From the NCBI GenBank assembly GCA_963556145.1, contig OY744468.1, forward strand, positions 6,138,001-6,202,000: a stretch of DNA of 64,000 nt, given 5' to 3'. The stretch is from Hygrocybe punicea. Taxonomy: Eukaryota > Basidiomycota > Agaricomycetes > Agaricales > Hygrophoraceae. Position numbers and translations under genes: made by a program. Shown one piece after another: positions 1 to 10,502 of the stretch. The stretch's first letter is position 1. The number at the start of each line of letters is the position of its first letter. The notes under the pieces are model-generated. The model was not told the DNA's origin. It saw only the letters and a list, made by a program, of their open reading frames with translations, and made no database searches.

Positions 1-2
1 AT

Positions 3-3000
3 GAAGTACCAAATAAGCAAGAAAGTGCCTCAGAAGAAGCAGACTATTACTACATTATAGGAGAAGGAACCTTAATATGTGAAGAAGGAGACATTCTCAT
101 ATTCCCTTGTGAAGAAACAGATAGTCAAGGATATCCATTAACACTTACAGCTTACAAAAGAGTGGACAAGAAAATAAATCCTGTCCCTGGAACCTTTCCA
201 GAAGATGCACGTGTTACAAGGAAATTTCCCTATGACCCTCTTTCCACATTACCACCACTTCCTATGATACCACCAGACTTCATACCTACAGAGAAGCTTA
301 CATCTGAACGTCTGAAGATACTCAAGATAAACAATGATGGATTTCTTTGGCCAGAAGAAGAAAATTTATTTACTCACCTCTTGTCACTTAACCAAGATGC
401 TATTGGCTTTGAAGATACTGAAAGAGGCACACTTAAGGAATCTTACTTTTCACCATACATCATCCCTACTGTCCCACATGTACCCTGGGCATTTCGAAAT
501 ATTCCTATACCACCAGGACTTAGAGAAAAAGTCATGGATGTTTCGAAGAGAAAAATAGATGCTGGTGTATATGAACCAAGTCAATCCTCTTATAGGTCAA
601 GATGGTTTTGTGTAAGCAAGAAGGATGGAAAACTTCATATAGTCCATGATTTGCAACCTCTCAATGCAGTTACAATACGTGATGCAGGCCTTCCTCCAAT
701 ACTAGATGAATTTGTAGAACCTTTCGCTGGTCGCCAATGCTATACAGTCTTCGATTTACTATGGGGATTTGATGCTAGGAAAGTACATCCTACATCTCGT
801 GACCTCACTGCATTCATGACACCACTGGGATTACTTCGTCTCACATCACTTCCCACTGGATTCACAAATTCACCTGCAGAATTCCAACGTTGTATGTGCT
901 TCATCCTTCAAGATGAAATCCCTCATACTGCAAATAGCTTCATTGATGATTTACCTATAAAAGGACCTTCATCCATTTATCCTGATCAAGATGGAAGACC
1001 AGAAGTTTTACTAGAAAATCCAGGAATCAGAAGGTTTATTTGGGAGCACGCTCAAGATGTACATCGCATTATGCATCGCCTTGCTTGTGCAGGAATGACA
1101 ATATCAGCTAAGAAGACACAACTTTGCCGCTCAAGTGTTGTGATCGTAGGACAGAAATGCACTCCGGAAGGACGTTGTCCTGATGATAGTAGAGTACAAA
1201 AGGTTTTGGACTGGCCCCCACTCAAGACTCCCAAGGATGTTAGAGGCTTCCTAGGTCTCTGTGGAACAGTTCGCATTTGGATAGAAAATTATTCTGCACT
1301 AGCCAAGCCACTAGCAGAGTTATTCCATAAAGGAGCAGAGTTTATATGGGATGAAAGAAGACAAGCAGCTTTCCAGGCATTGAAAGAAAAGGTTTCTTCA
1401 GCACCTGCACTCCGCTCTATTGATTATACATCAGATAGACCCACATATTTATCAGTAGACAGTAGCCATATTGCTGCCGGTTTTATTTTATCACAAGAAG
1501 ATGAAAATGGAAATCGTCGCCCTGCTAGATATGGTTCAATACCAATGAGTGAAAGAGAATCCAGATATTCACAGCCAAAACTGGAGTTATATGGACTATA
1601 CCGCGCGTTACGCCACTGGAGACTGTATTTAATAGGAATAAAGAATTTACATATAGAGGTAGATGCCAAGTTTATAAAAGGCATGCTCAATGAACCGGAT
1701 TTACAACCTAATGCAGCCATAAACAGATGGATTCAAGGAATTTTATTATTTGACTTCAAACTTATTCATGTACCTGCAACCCAGTTTAGGGGACCAGATG
1801 CACTTTCTCGCAGAGAACTTGCAGATAATGAAGAAATTGAAGAGCATGATGATTCATGGCTAGATGATATTGCCTTGCTTGTTCATGTTCCTGATCCACA
1901 TGAAATAAGAAAATTTAGCTTCACTGTCCCTACCAAATTGCCATACAAGGCCATCACACTCCCTTCAAATAATGAAATTAAATTACAACAGGACAAGATA
2001 CTCATTCAAGTAAAACATTTTTTATCCACATTGGAAATGCCTTCAACAGATACCTTGCAGGCAAGAAGAAGATTTCTGAAGAAAACTGGACAATTTTATT
2101 TAAAAGATGATAAACTGTTTAGAAGAAATGGCCAGAAAATGCCTTCATTAGTGATTATGAATGCAAAGAAAAGAATCGCCATTCTCACTCAAGCTCATGA
2201 AAACTTAGGTCATAAAGGAGAACAAGCTGTGTTTGACTTAGTCAAACTTCGATTTTTTTGGCCTCATCTCAGAGCAGATGTCCATTACCACATTTCATCA
2301 TGTCATCAGTGTCAAATTAGGAGCTTGAAGAAAATCGAAATTTCCCCTACAATTTCTACCCCTACAGCAATTTTTCAAAAGGTATACATTGATGTAATGT
2401 TTATGCCACCTTCAGGAGGCTACCATTTCATTGTAGCAGCACGTGATGATTTATCAGGAGCAACTGAAGTAAAAGCTCTAAGATCAAACAATTCACACAA
2501 CTTAGCAAAATTCTTCTGGGAACAGATCTATTGTCGCTATGGTGCCATTGAACATGTAGTTACTGATAATGGAGGAGAAGTCAAAGGAGCATTTGAGTCT
2601 CTGCTTAGAAGACTAGGAATTCCTCAGGTTCGCATATCACCCTACAATAAGCATGCAAATGGTGTAATAGAAAGAGGACATTTTACTCTACGTGAAGCCA
2701 TAGTCAAGTCCTGTGAAAAAGATAAGACTGGAAAAATCAAGAATTGGCACAAGCACGTAGAGTTAGCATCATTTGCAGACCGAATTACAGTCAGCAGTGT
2801 TACTGGATACTCACCTTATTATCTACTCCATGGCACTCATCCTATACTTCCCTTTGACCTAACAGAAGCCACATTTATGGTTGAAGGTTTTTGCTCAGGA
2901 CTTTCTACATCAGATTTGTTAGCACTCCGCATACGTCAGCTTGGAAGACATCAAGAAGATATTGATAAAGCAGCAGCTGTGCTTAAACAGGCTCGCTTCA

Positions 3001-3758
3001 TATCTAAATTGCAATTTGATCAGAGATTTCATAGACGATTGCAAAAACGTGATTATCAGCCAGGAGAACTAGTTCTAGTATATAATAGTCGTTTGGAGAT
3101 GACTATAGGAAAATTCAAGACAGACCCTCGTTACCTTGGCCCATATGAAGTTGTCAGACAAACAAGAAGAGGAACTTATGTTTTAAAAGAATTAGATGGT
3201 GCTGTGCATGCTGAGCATTATGCAGCATTTCGGATTTTACCATACATTTATCGAACTGACCCTATCCTTTATGAAATAGCAGACCAGGAAGATGAAGCTG
3301 CTGAAGTAGAGGATTGCTCAGTAAATCAGTTAATATCTCTTAAATCAGGAGACATCACAGATATTATTCTTGCCATCAAGCCAGAATTTGCTGCACACAT
3401 TGCATCACGCACAAAGAATTTTGAATTTAGAAAATATCAAGTTCCAGCCACTGTCTGTCACATGTGGCTTTATGAAACAACGCCAATCAGTTCCATTACA
3501 GGTGTCATTACAGTTGGTTCAGTAAAAGTACCAGGAGAAGTCAATGACCCCTCAGGTCTTGGCAATGAAGACTTTGATGCAGGTTTAAAGTTGTCAAAAT
3601 ATGGTTATCCTATATATCATCTTCATCAGTTACAAGTACCACTATCCGCAGATCTACTCCAGAAGAGATACAATACTATTATTCCTCACCGCTATTGTAT
3701 AGCCCCACACTCATTCATTCAAGATTTTCCTTTTTCTGCATTGATTCCAATATTCTAG
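3..3758 (+). CDS. pol: Gypsy pol polyprotein with C-terminal ASCH-like domain (5' partial)
   Basis: The reading frame is open from base 3, so the start lies upstream of the window; the first alternative start is a GTG at 162 and is not a real start. Numbering from that GTG, reverse transcriptase covers about residues 110-390 with the catalytic FIDD box near 260. RNase H follows at about 425-560 (LSVDSS and EVDAKF acidic residues). The integrase has an HHCC finger (HENLGH, then CHQC), then the D, D and E catalytic residues in IDVMF, TDNGGE and VIERGH, with about 34 residues between the last two. A GPY/F-type module (LGPYEVV, GTYVL) comes next. The final 135 residues (3351-3758) are not normal pol. 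They match the ASCH/PUA-like pattern: ILAIKPEFA, then EFRKY, then a strand-rich GVITVG segment. ASCH domains are thought to bind RNA; a role here is inference. There is no frameshift or stop. Confidence 0.9.
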   Translation, partial: EVPNKQESASEEADYYYIIGEGTLICEEGDILIFPCEETDSQGYPLTLTAYKRVDKKINPVPGTFPEDARVTRKFPYDPLSTLPPLPMIPPDFIPTEKLTSERLKILKINNDGFLWPEEENLFTHLLSLNQDAIGFEDTERGTLKESYFSPYIIPTVPHVPWAFRNIPIPPGLREKVMDVSKRKIDAGVYEPSQSSYRSRWFCVSKKDGKLHIVHDLQPLNAVTIRDAGLPPILDEFVEPFAGRQCYTVFDLLWGFDARKVHPTSRDLTAFMTPLGLLRLTSLPTGFTNSPAEFQRCMCFILQDEIPHTANSFIDDLPIKGPSSIYPDQDGRPEVLLENPGIRRFIWEHAQDVHRIMHRLACAGMTISAKKTQLCRSSVVIVGQKCTPEGRCPDDSRVQKVLDWPPLKTPKDVRGFLGLCGTVRIWIENYSALAKPLAELFHKGAEFIWDERRQAAFQALKEKVSSAPALRSIDYTSDRPTYLSVDSSHIAAGFILSQEDENGNRRPARYGSIPMSERESRYSQPKLELYGLYRALRHWRLYLIGIKNLHIEVDAKFIKGMLNEPDLQPNAAINRWIQGILLFDFKLIHVPATQFRGPDALSRRELADNEEIEEHDDSWLDDIALLVHVPDPHEIRKFSFTVPTKLPYKAITLPSNNEIKLQQDKILIQVKHFLSTLEMPSTDTLQARRRFLKKTGQFYLKDDKLFRRNGQKMPSLVIMNAKKRIAILTQAHENLGHKGEQAVFDLVKLRFFWPHLRADVHYHISSCHQCQIRSLKKIEISPTISTPTAIFQKVYIDVMFMPPSGGYHFIVAARDDLSGATEVKALRSNNSHNLAKFFWEQIYCRYGAIEHVVTDNGGEVKGAFESLLRRLGIPQVRISPYNKHANGVIERGHFTLREAIVKSCEKDKTGKIKNWHKHVELASFADRITVSSVTGYSPYYLLHGTHPILPFDLTEATFMVEGFCSGLSTSDLLALRIRQLGRHQEDIDKAAAVLKQARFISKLQFDQRFHRRLQKRDYQPGELVLVYNSRLEMTIGKFKTDPRYLGPYEVVRQTRRGTYVLKELDGAVHAEHYAAFRILPYIYRTDPILYEIADQEDEAAEVEDCSVNQLISLKSGDITDIILAIKPEFAAHIASRTKNFEFRKYQVPATVCHMWLYETTPISSITGVITVGSVKVPGEVNDPSGLGNEDFDAGLKLSKYGYPIYHLHQLQVPLSADLLQKRYNTIIPHRYCIAPHSFIQDFPFSALIPIF

Positions 3759-4996
3759 CACCTTTAGTGACTGAATATTTAGTTATATCCAAGACCCCTA
3801 TCCCTCATGTGATTTCCCGCTGCACACCCTCTTTTTCTATGCCCCATGCATTTTTATTGGCCGCTATTTTTACCTATGCACATGATTTCCCGTCACGCAC
3901 CCTTTTTTTTATGCTATCTAAACTGATTAGATAAATTTTATTTTGACTTGCCGGTCATTTTTTTTAAGTCAGACACGCAAAGAAAATATATATCGCTACA
4001 ATATGATAGTACAACCCCTCTCTCATCTAAGCGTTGACAAGACCATGATAAGAATACAAATGATAAACGAAATGAAATGACGAAACATAACGAAATGAAA
4101 CGAAATGACAAGACATAACGAAAAGGAAGATAGGATAAATGAAAGCAAAGCTCATGTATGAATAGAAAGAATAAAAGAATGGACGAACGACCAGTGACCC
4201 GCCACTCCCAGTAGTCCAGCAACTGAGTCCCGCCCGAAAAATATAGCGCTCGCCCAAGGTGAAACGGAGTGATGCTCGGCATCACCCCTGGCCCGTCCAT
4301 CCTCCAGACGAATCCGTTGTCGATCGATTGTAAATGTACGGTAGTACGGAATGGCTAGTATAAGCCGTTTTCTACATGCAAATACTTCAGTACAGGCAAA
4401 TAATGAATATAAAAATGAAGTGTTACTTAGCGGGTTTTTTTTTCTTGAAGGGAGGATGGAGTGACCATTCATAGCGTTGGATAGAATTTTTTTACGATTT
4501 ATTGCGCTGTGGCATAGCAAGAAAAAGGAGTGGACACTACAGACCCATAGTGGCAGACTAGAGGAAAGAAGAGACGGATCGTGCAAATGTACAGCTATGA
4601 CCCTGGAAAAACACGTGACCGGCACATGTTTTCTCATGTGACCTGAGTAAACAGTCCAGACCGAATAAGCATCGGTACTATTGCAGATCTGTACCCGATA
4701 TAGCTTCAAGACCCTGAAGAACCAAGGGAATGGTAAAATCCCGATTTGATCAATCAGACAACCTAAATCGAATTTGAAATACATCATCCCAATATAGCAA
4801 GGCCAGGGCCAGTTTAGTTCTGGACCCACAGGGACCTATTGTGACACAACGTCCCACATTAGTATTGCTTGACCCACCATTCCGGTTCCCCCACAAATAT
4901 TTTCCCTTAACGTCTCCTGTTACATCAACTGCACCGCTATTCCGCTCAGCGCTTCAGCACTACCAGACGCCCATATACCGTAATCCATATCATACT
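3759..4996 (+). other. Internal spacer of the retrotransposon
   Basis: This 1.2 kb stretch lies between pol and the second ORF. It contains a repetitive patch around 4060-4135 built from variants of AACGAAATGA. I see no convincing protein on either strand: the longest minus-strand frame (4152-4829) has Cys/Phe/Leu-rich, low-complexity content and no recognisable motif. A promoter for the downstream ORF could lie here, but no clear TATA box was found. Confidence 0.5.
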
Positions 4997-5569
4997 ATGA
5001 CATCATACTCCAGTCCTTCACCTTCTCCATCTATGGATATTCCTCTATGCCGTCTTGATTTATCACGCTTATTCGATACTCCCACTGAATACGATACGGA
5101 CTTCTTTACCAAACCAATTAGTCCCGCTCAGACACCACCGCTACCCCCTTCGGAATCTGACGAATACATCGATTTCGAATCTGTGAACGTACGAGGTGTC
5201 GACTGTCCGCCGCCAGACGATTTCGACTTTTTCATGGATAGTCTTCCCAACTTTCCTATGCCACCCGCCACCGTCCCTTCGCAATCTGTACCCTTAGACC
5301 CGGAGTTTAGAGAATGGCTCGAATCGCCTCCTTCATTTTCCACAAATCGTAACCACCCAACTTCCTCTCGCCGCAATCGTTTCGAACGCCCTGCAATTCC
5401 GGCATTACTTCCTAAGCCGCTACAAAAGAAGCGCACTCGCCCTAAGTACCACCTCAAGGCGCTACTAAATGCTACGAAGAAGAACATGGATCGGTTAAAA
5501 GCAGAAGGAGTTGATGTACAAGATTGGGAGGAATTCTTTGGAAAGATGAAGAAGAAGTTAAAAGAATAG
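4997..5569 (+). CDS. Hypothetical 190-residue protein between pol and the 3' LTR
   Basis: I do not recognise this protein. The frame is open from a GTG at 4841, but the first ATG is at 4997 and gives about 190 residues. The N-terminal two thirds is rich in Pro, Ser and Asp with several short acidic stretches (YDTDFF, DDFDFF). The C-terminal 50 residues are strongly basic (KKRTRPKYH, KMKKKLKE), so the layout is acidic/disordered followed by a basic tail. It has no signal peptide or membrane segment, which argues against an Env-like role. It lies in the sense direction inside the element and ends about 90 bases before the LTR, so it may be an accessory protein of the retrotransposon or a captured host fragment. 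Confidence 0.5.
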   Translation: MTSYSSPSPSPSMDIPLCRLDLSRLFDTPTEYDTDFFTKPISPAQTPPLPPSESDEYIDFESVNVRGVDCPPPDDFDFFMDSLPNFPMPPATVPSQSVPLDPEFREWLESPPSFSTNRNHPTSSRRNRFERPAIPALLPKPLQKKRTRPKYHLKALLNATKKNMDRLKAEGVDVQDWEEFFGKMKKKLKE

Positions 5570-5656
5570 TAATAATGTAAAAGCTTCTTCTCAGATTAAA
5601 AAGTTGTTTTCTTTTGGTTTCAACTGGGGACAGTTGATTTAATTGTGTTGTGCGGA

Positions 5657-7055
5657 TGTCATGACCCCAAGTGTTTTTGGGTGTAATGTCATGGGTTTAC
5701 CATCGGACCACGGACTTAGATATTGCAACACTATGGATGCACACCTACACTCATTAGTACCCATTCTATGCCTTTCCACATTACGCATGCTAGTGAACAG
5801 ACACAAATAGCATATATGCTTACCTTTATATCATTTATTATGGCTTCACTAGTAATGCCCAGACCTAGCCGTTTATGTATGGTGCACAGAGGCACATCCC
5901 CCACTCATTAGCATTTACTATATATTTCTCTGTATTGCGGGTGCAAGGAGACAAGCCCAACTAGCATTGTTACCTATATTAGCAGTAATGGATTGATTAC
6001 AAATCTTGTTTACTTGTATTGATCAAAAGCGGCTCAGCTAGATAATGGGAAATGATTAGATAAGATGTGAACAAGAGGATGATAAGATAATGATAAGATA
6101 GAATGCATCAGAGAGTGATTGTGATATTCTGCTTACATAAAGACAATGGTCTATTGTTCTGAGCAGTCTATTGTTCTAAACAGTCCAAATGGAGATAGAG
6201 CCCATTGTTCACAGCCTCTTTGATGCCATCCATTGTTCTCATGACTCAGTCCTATTGTTCTCACTTTCCCATTGTTCTCAGTCCCCCATTGTTCTCCAAC
6301 AGTATAAATAGGGCCCCCAAATTCCAGTAGTCAGTAGGATTTCCCCCCTCACCACTCAGTAGTCACTCTCAGTTGGGTTCACACAGTGTGATCCCCCATT
6401 CTCTTAGTACTAGTAGTTACTCATTGTAGTAGCTAGTGCTTGCAATCCAGTCTAGTTCACTCTTATTCTATCATTCTCTGAGTTCCCCTTGTCATCAAGG
6501 AGAATTCACCCAGTTCACTCAGTTCAATCAATTCATTAGTCAGCATTAGTCAGCTAGATACATTTCTAAGGTTAAGGTTTCATCCTAAATAGATACACTT
6601 CTAAGGTTAAAGTTTCATCCTAAACAAAACAGAGTATTCAAAAGGTATTAAAGATATCCCTGAACTAGTAGCCAATGTGCGTTTGAAGCTTCGGATTTAA
6701 GTCAGATATTATAATACCCAGAGATACTCTTGATTGAATAGGCCCTGTAGCCAAAACTGTCCATATTCAACTGGTGAATATTGTTATCAGTATTCATTAG
6801 TTCATATTTTATATTCCAGTAGTGAATATTAGTATTTTCAGTACATCACACACCCAATTGCTATTCATCCCTACTCAAAGTCTCAATTCTTAATTGAAGA
6901 GACCTCACTATTACATTCTATTGGTTCATATAGTACATATACCCACAAACCCCTTCCTGATAGGTTATTTAGATATTAAAACCCACAAACAACAAGAAGG
7001 TACCTGAACAAAGTCAACTCCGGTAATTCTTGGTGAAACAAACATTCACATAACA
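5657..7055 (+). repeat. 3' long terminal repeat
   Basis: The stretch begins TGTCATGACC and ends CACATAACA, an imperfect inverted terminal pair (TGTCAT/ATAACA). It has a TATA box at 6303-6310, preceded by several copies of CCATTGTTCT, as in a U3 promoter. It has no ORF of note. At about 1.4 kb it is long. A possible alternative left end is TGATTTAATTG at 5635, next to the purine tract GGGGACAG. The 5' LTR needed to prove the borders is outside the window. Confidence 0.6.
6303..6310 (+). promoter_or_regulatory. TATA box of the LTR
   Basis: TATAAATA sits about 650 bases into the LTR, downstream of repeated CCATTGTTCT motifs (about 6165-6300). Position and context fit the U3 promoter of an LTR retrotransposon. 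Confidence 0.55.
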
Positions 7056-8032
7056 ACAGGGAATAAGCTACTGCACTGGAGGGTTGAAATGTACCTACTG
7101 GGTACCGAAATTAATCAGTTCGTCATCTAGCCAATCCTTTTCCAAACGTTGATATGACATCCATGGAACAGCACCCCGCTCTGAGTATTTTGCAACAGTA
7201 CACGTGTTTTCAAACCTAGAACACCTGAGGTGAGTGACGGGCCTGGCCATGGCAATGTGATGTACATGACCGCATCTGGCCTTTCATTCAACTGCAAAAA
7301 TCGGCCATTGGTTTCGATGTCATTTCTGTTGAAGTAGAGATTAGTTGTGGTATGATGAATGTGTGATACTCACTGTAAATACTTGATGCTACTTTCGCCC
7401 AGTGTACTGGTGAGCAAACTGAGCAAATCCGCATACATATCTGATGTCCAGGATGCATGCTCGTTGTCGAAATAAATGCCAATTTGATGTTTTGAAACAA
7501 TCTCTGAGTATCAATTGCAGTCACATGTAAGCTTATTGAAATGGTGGCGTACCATTGTTCTCTCTGCCTAAAAACACGCATGTGGCTTTATCCACATGCC
7601 GAGAAACAAGCACATACAATACCAAGCCGCATATCTGCTCTTCATTTGGTTTGGTGGCCTACAAAATTACTTGAATATCAAGGGTGGGCTGTTGAAGACT
7701 GACAATCACCTGGCAACTGACAACATCGCGTTCCACCAATAGTTGCATGGTCACAGAGCTGTCCTCTGTCAAAATACAACAAACACTTGTATACGACAGT
7801 GAGTGATGATTAGGATGCTGAACATGATGACTTACCATGATCCTTTGCATTCAAACTCGACAGATGTGGTCCCTTCCGGAGATTTGTGGTAGGTGTTTCC
7901 ACCAGAGACTGTGAAAAGGACGGGGAGTAGGAGAGATGGCATATTCGATTGATGTGAGGTTATGCACGTGATGGTTGAGAACAAAGAGAGCTGTTCAATC
8001 ATGTGATGCCGGGTCACATGTAATGTGGTCAT
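7056..8032 (-). pseudogene. Remnant gene split by the retrotransposon, possible Ulp1-like segment
   Basis: Immediately right of the LTR the minus strand holds short open pieces joined by plausible introns. One piece, read down to about 7093, ends with a WLDDELINF motif, which resembles the start of the Ulp1/C48 protease core (typically WLNDEVINF). The frame could then continue across a short intron into LTR sequence, as expected if the retrotransposon landed in this gene; the missing half would lie left of the window. Other pieces (ATG at about 7990, then 7659-7850 and 7288-7581) have no motif that I recognise. The Ulp1 call rests on nine residues and is tentative. Confidence 0.3.
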
Positions 8033-9262
8033 GTGACATCACACATGCGTGATGTCACGCCGCTGTTGGACACATTTAACACAGTAGGGAAATTGGATAG
8101 CAAAGAAGAGGTAATAGCAGCGCTGCACAAATTGCACATCCTCTATGAGATTGCTCATTCCCCACGTAGCCATTATTCTATGTTTTCTAGTAGATATGAT
8201 ACCCTAAAATGGGCATTTGTTTTTATTTGGTCAGAAATCACCTTATTCCATCACATCCTGAGTCGCACCATCAACGTTGGCCAAGGTAATTTCTCTTGAT
8301 TCCAACACACTACCATCTTGCTGCATGGCAATAATCACTGGTACGGCAGCAAATGACAGCGCCGTTGTATCCTTGGTAGGGCGCTGTACCAGGGAAATGT
8401 GGAACGCCGCATTTATGGTGGTTCTTGTTGACGTGCGGCCTGGTAAAGCTGCTGCTTTTCACGACATTGAATGCTTCCCCCAGTGTGTTTACAACATTAC
8501 ACTGACCCCACTTTTGATTGTTTAGGATGTGCCTGAAATCTATTCGTGTCTTTTCATGCGGCCGTCACCAAACAAGAACAATATTCTGTCCGATGGCTCG
8601 GCATGATGCGATCGGAAGACGCAGGCCATGCACAAACGCCGTTCCTGAAAGGAGGCTGGCCACACATGTTTGGTGTGGACGAAAATGTTCGTATGCGTAT
8701 GGGATATTTCGTTCACCTAGCCACTAGGTTTGTTGCAGGTGTGCTACATCCCTTGATTGTCGGTGAAACCTGTGAACGTTAATTTTCACCAACCGCCCAC
8801 ATATACAGTTGAAATCAAGGCAAAGGTGTTCATTATTTGGCAGCGACGCTGTAATTAAATGTCTGTGCAACAAAGTGCCATTCACAAGCTTCCTGCCCAG
8901 AGCATGAATTTCAAATGTAACAATATACAGTACTGACGTTTCCGTAACTATGGGCCTTTGCAACACTGCTATTTACAACTTTCCTAGCCAGTATATGAAT
9001 GCACACAACAACGAGTCACGCCTGCGATGTCACGTTTGGACGTCCAAACGTGACATCACGGACGTGACTTGTCACCATCCAAACTTGGCCACATCATGTG
9101 AGTCAAGTCATTTCACGTGATAAAAACCAACCACGTTTGTCACGTGAACAAATACAACCAATCACAAGCGCTGATTGAATTCTTTTTCCCATCCTTCGTT
9201 GTTTTCCCCCTCATCATTGTACATCCCACGCACTTTAGGTTACATATCATTCTTCTACCCGA
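8033..9262. other. Region without a supported gene
   Basis: Only short frames with no recognisable motif are present on both strands. The notable content is palindromic: GTGACATCAC and GTGATGTCAC form a near-palindrome at about 8034-8060, and a perfect 32-base palindrome lies at 9026-9057. Several CACGTGA-type motifs follow at 9110-9150, close to the first exons of the next gene cluster. Confidence 0.5.
9026..9057. repeat. Perfect 32-base palindrome
   Basis: Arms GATGTCACGTTTGGAC and GTCCAAACGTGACATC are exact reverse complements with no spacer. It lies about 200 bases upstream of the probable start of the triplicated block. It could be a regulatory site, a hairpin or a transposon footprint; the sequence does not decide. 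Confidence 0.8.
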
Positions 9263-9384
9263 ATGGTGAGTGGTTTGTTATGTCTCTGCTGAATGCCATT
9301 CACTTAGAATATTCGTAAGTGACTGATTGTTTGTCACTGCGATTGATCTTCTACAGCTTCCTGCCAAGGTTTCCACATGCATTA

Positions 9385-10195
9385 ATTGTGGAATCAGTAC
9401 GTGCCAAACCGATGGTGGCTGGTCCTCGGACATGGGTGCTTGCTGCTGCCAGTCAACCTGGAATGAAAAGGTGGGTGAATCTCACCGATTTGCTTGCCAG
9501 GCAACCTCCTTGCAACAGGCCTGGCGGTATACCCGTTTGCATCCAAGGTGTGTGTCTTCTCATTTTAATATTGCGCTTTTAGTAGTGATTCACTTTCATT
9601 ACAGCTTCTCTTTCCATCATGTTTCGTGGCGGTGAATAGGCTTACTGACAATTTTCCTGCATTCAGATAAGTTATCCATGAGCGCGAGTTGTGGCATCAG
9701 TGCGTGCCAAACCGGTGGTGGCAGGTCCTCAGACATGGGTGCTTGCTGCCGCCGGTCAACCTGGAATGAAAGGGCGGGTGAATCCCCCTGATTTCCTTGC
9801 CGGGCAACCTCCTTGCAGCGGGCCTGGCGGTATTCCTGGCTACAACCGAGGTGTGTGTCTGCTCATTTTAATATTACCCATGTTGACAGGTTGACTCACA
9901 GGTGATATACGTCGTCTTATAGTAGTGATTCCCTTTCATTACAGCTGCTCTGTCCATCATGTTTTGTCGCAGCAAATAGGCTTGCTGACAATTTTACTTA
10001 TTTCAGACCACTCCTTCATAGCGCAAGTTGTGGCATCAGTGCGTGCCAAACCGGTGGTGGCCCGTCCTCAGAAATGGGCGCTTGCCGCTGCCGGTCAACC
10101 TGGAATGAAAGGGCGGGTGAATCCCCCTGATTTCCTTGCCAGGCAACCTCCCTGTAGTGGGCCTGGTGGCCTTGTTGACGTCAAGAAAAGTAAGT
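9385..10195 (+). repeat. Exon-like block in three tandem copies
   Basis: A block of about 170 bases recurs with its following intron-like spacer. The shared word GTGCCAAACC starts at 9401, 9704 and 10043, so the periods are 303 and 339 bases. Each copy is preceded by a pyrimidine tract ending in AG; copies 1 and 2 are followed by GTGTGTGTCT, a possible splice donor. One forward frame is open in all three copies (SVRAKPVVAGPQTW-like), but copy 2 has a TGA just upstream in that frame. The block may be repeated 5' exons of the TET/JBP gene, whose coding part starts about 300 bases downstream. An ATG followed by a GTGAGT donor lies at 9263. Coding status is not settled. Confidence 0.6.
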
Positions 10196-10502
10196 CTTGC
10201 TGTACTTTTGACTATTCTATCATTCACCAAACGGCACAGGTATCAATCAGCTTATAAATGTGCATGGTCTGTATATGTATATACACTGAATCTGCTCGGC
10301 ATTGCCATTTTTTGTGCTATATTGTGTGTTATATCATAGTTGGTCGTTCTTGTGACATGGCGAAATTGCTGTATGCAGCAAATTATTAAATGCTAAAAGT
10401 TCTAACCATAATAACACCTTATTAAATTATACCGCCTCGAGGCCACCATGTGTACTAAAACTGACCTTCCCAATTCTCAACCAATCTCACTTCTCAACCA
10501 TT

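Larger units (their letters stand above)
1..7055 (+). mobile_element. Ty3/gypsy LTR retrotransposon, 3' part
   Basis: The window opens inside the pol gene of an LTR retrotransposon, so gag, protease and the 5' LTR lie outside. Visible in order are reverse transcriptase, RNase H, integrase, a C-terminal extension, a 1.2 kb spacer, a second sense ORF and a candidate 3' LTR ending near 7055. The RT-RNase H-integrase order is the Ty3/gypsy order; copia elements have integrase first. The pol frame has no stop, so the copy looks young compared with the relics around it. The right end is inferred from an ATAACA terminus that nearly mirrors the TGTCAT start at 5657. The target duplication cannot be checked without the left flank. 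Confidence 0.8.

Noticed and set aside
4152..4829. 225-residue minus-strand ORF
   Set aside because: Low-complexity Cys/Phe/Leu-rich content, no motif, and antisense inside the retrotransposon spacer.
9319..9635. Cys-rich frame in the first triplicated block (CINCGISTCQ)
   Set aside because: The same frame has a TGA in copies 2 and 3, so a conserved Cys-rich module is unlikely unless an extra intron removes it.
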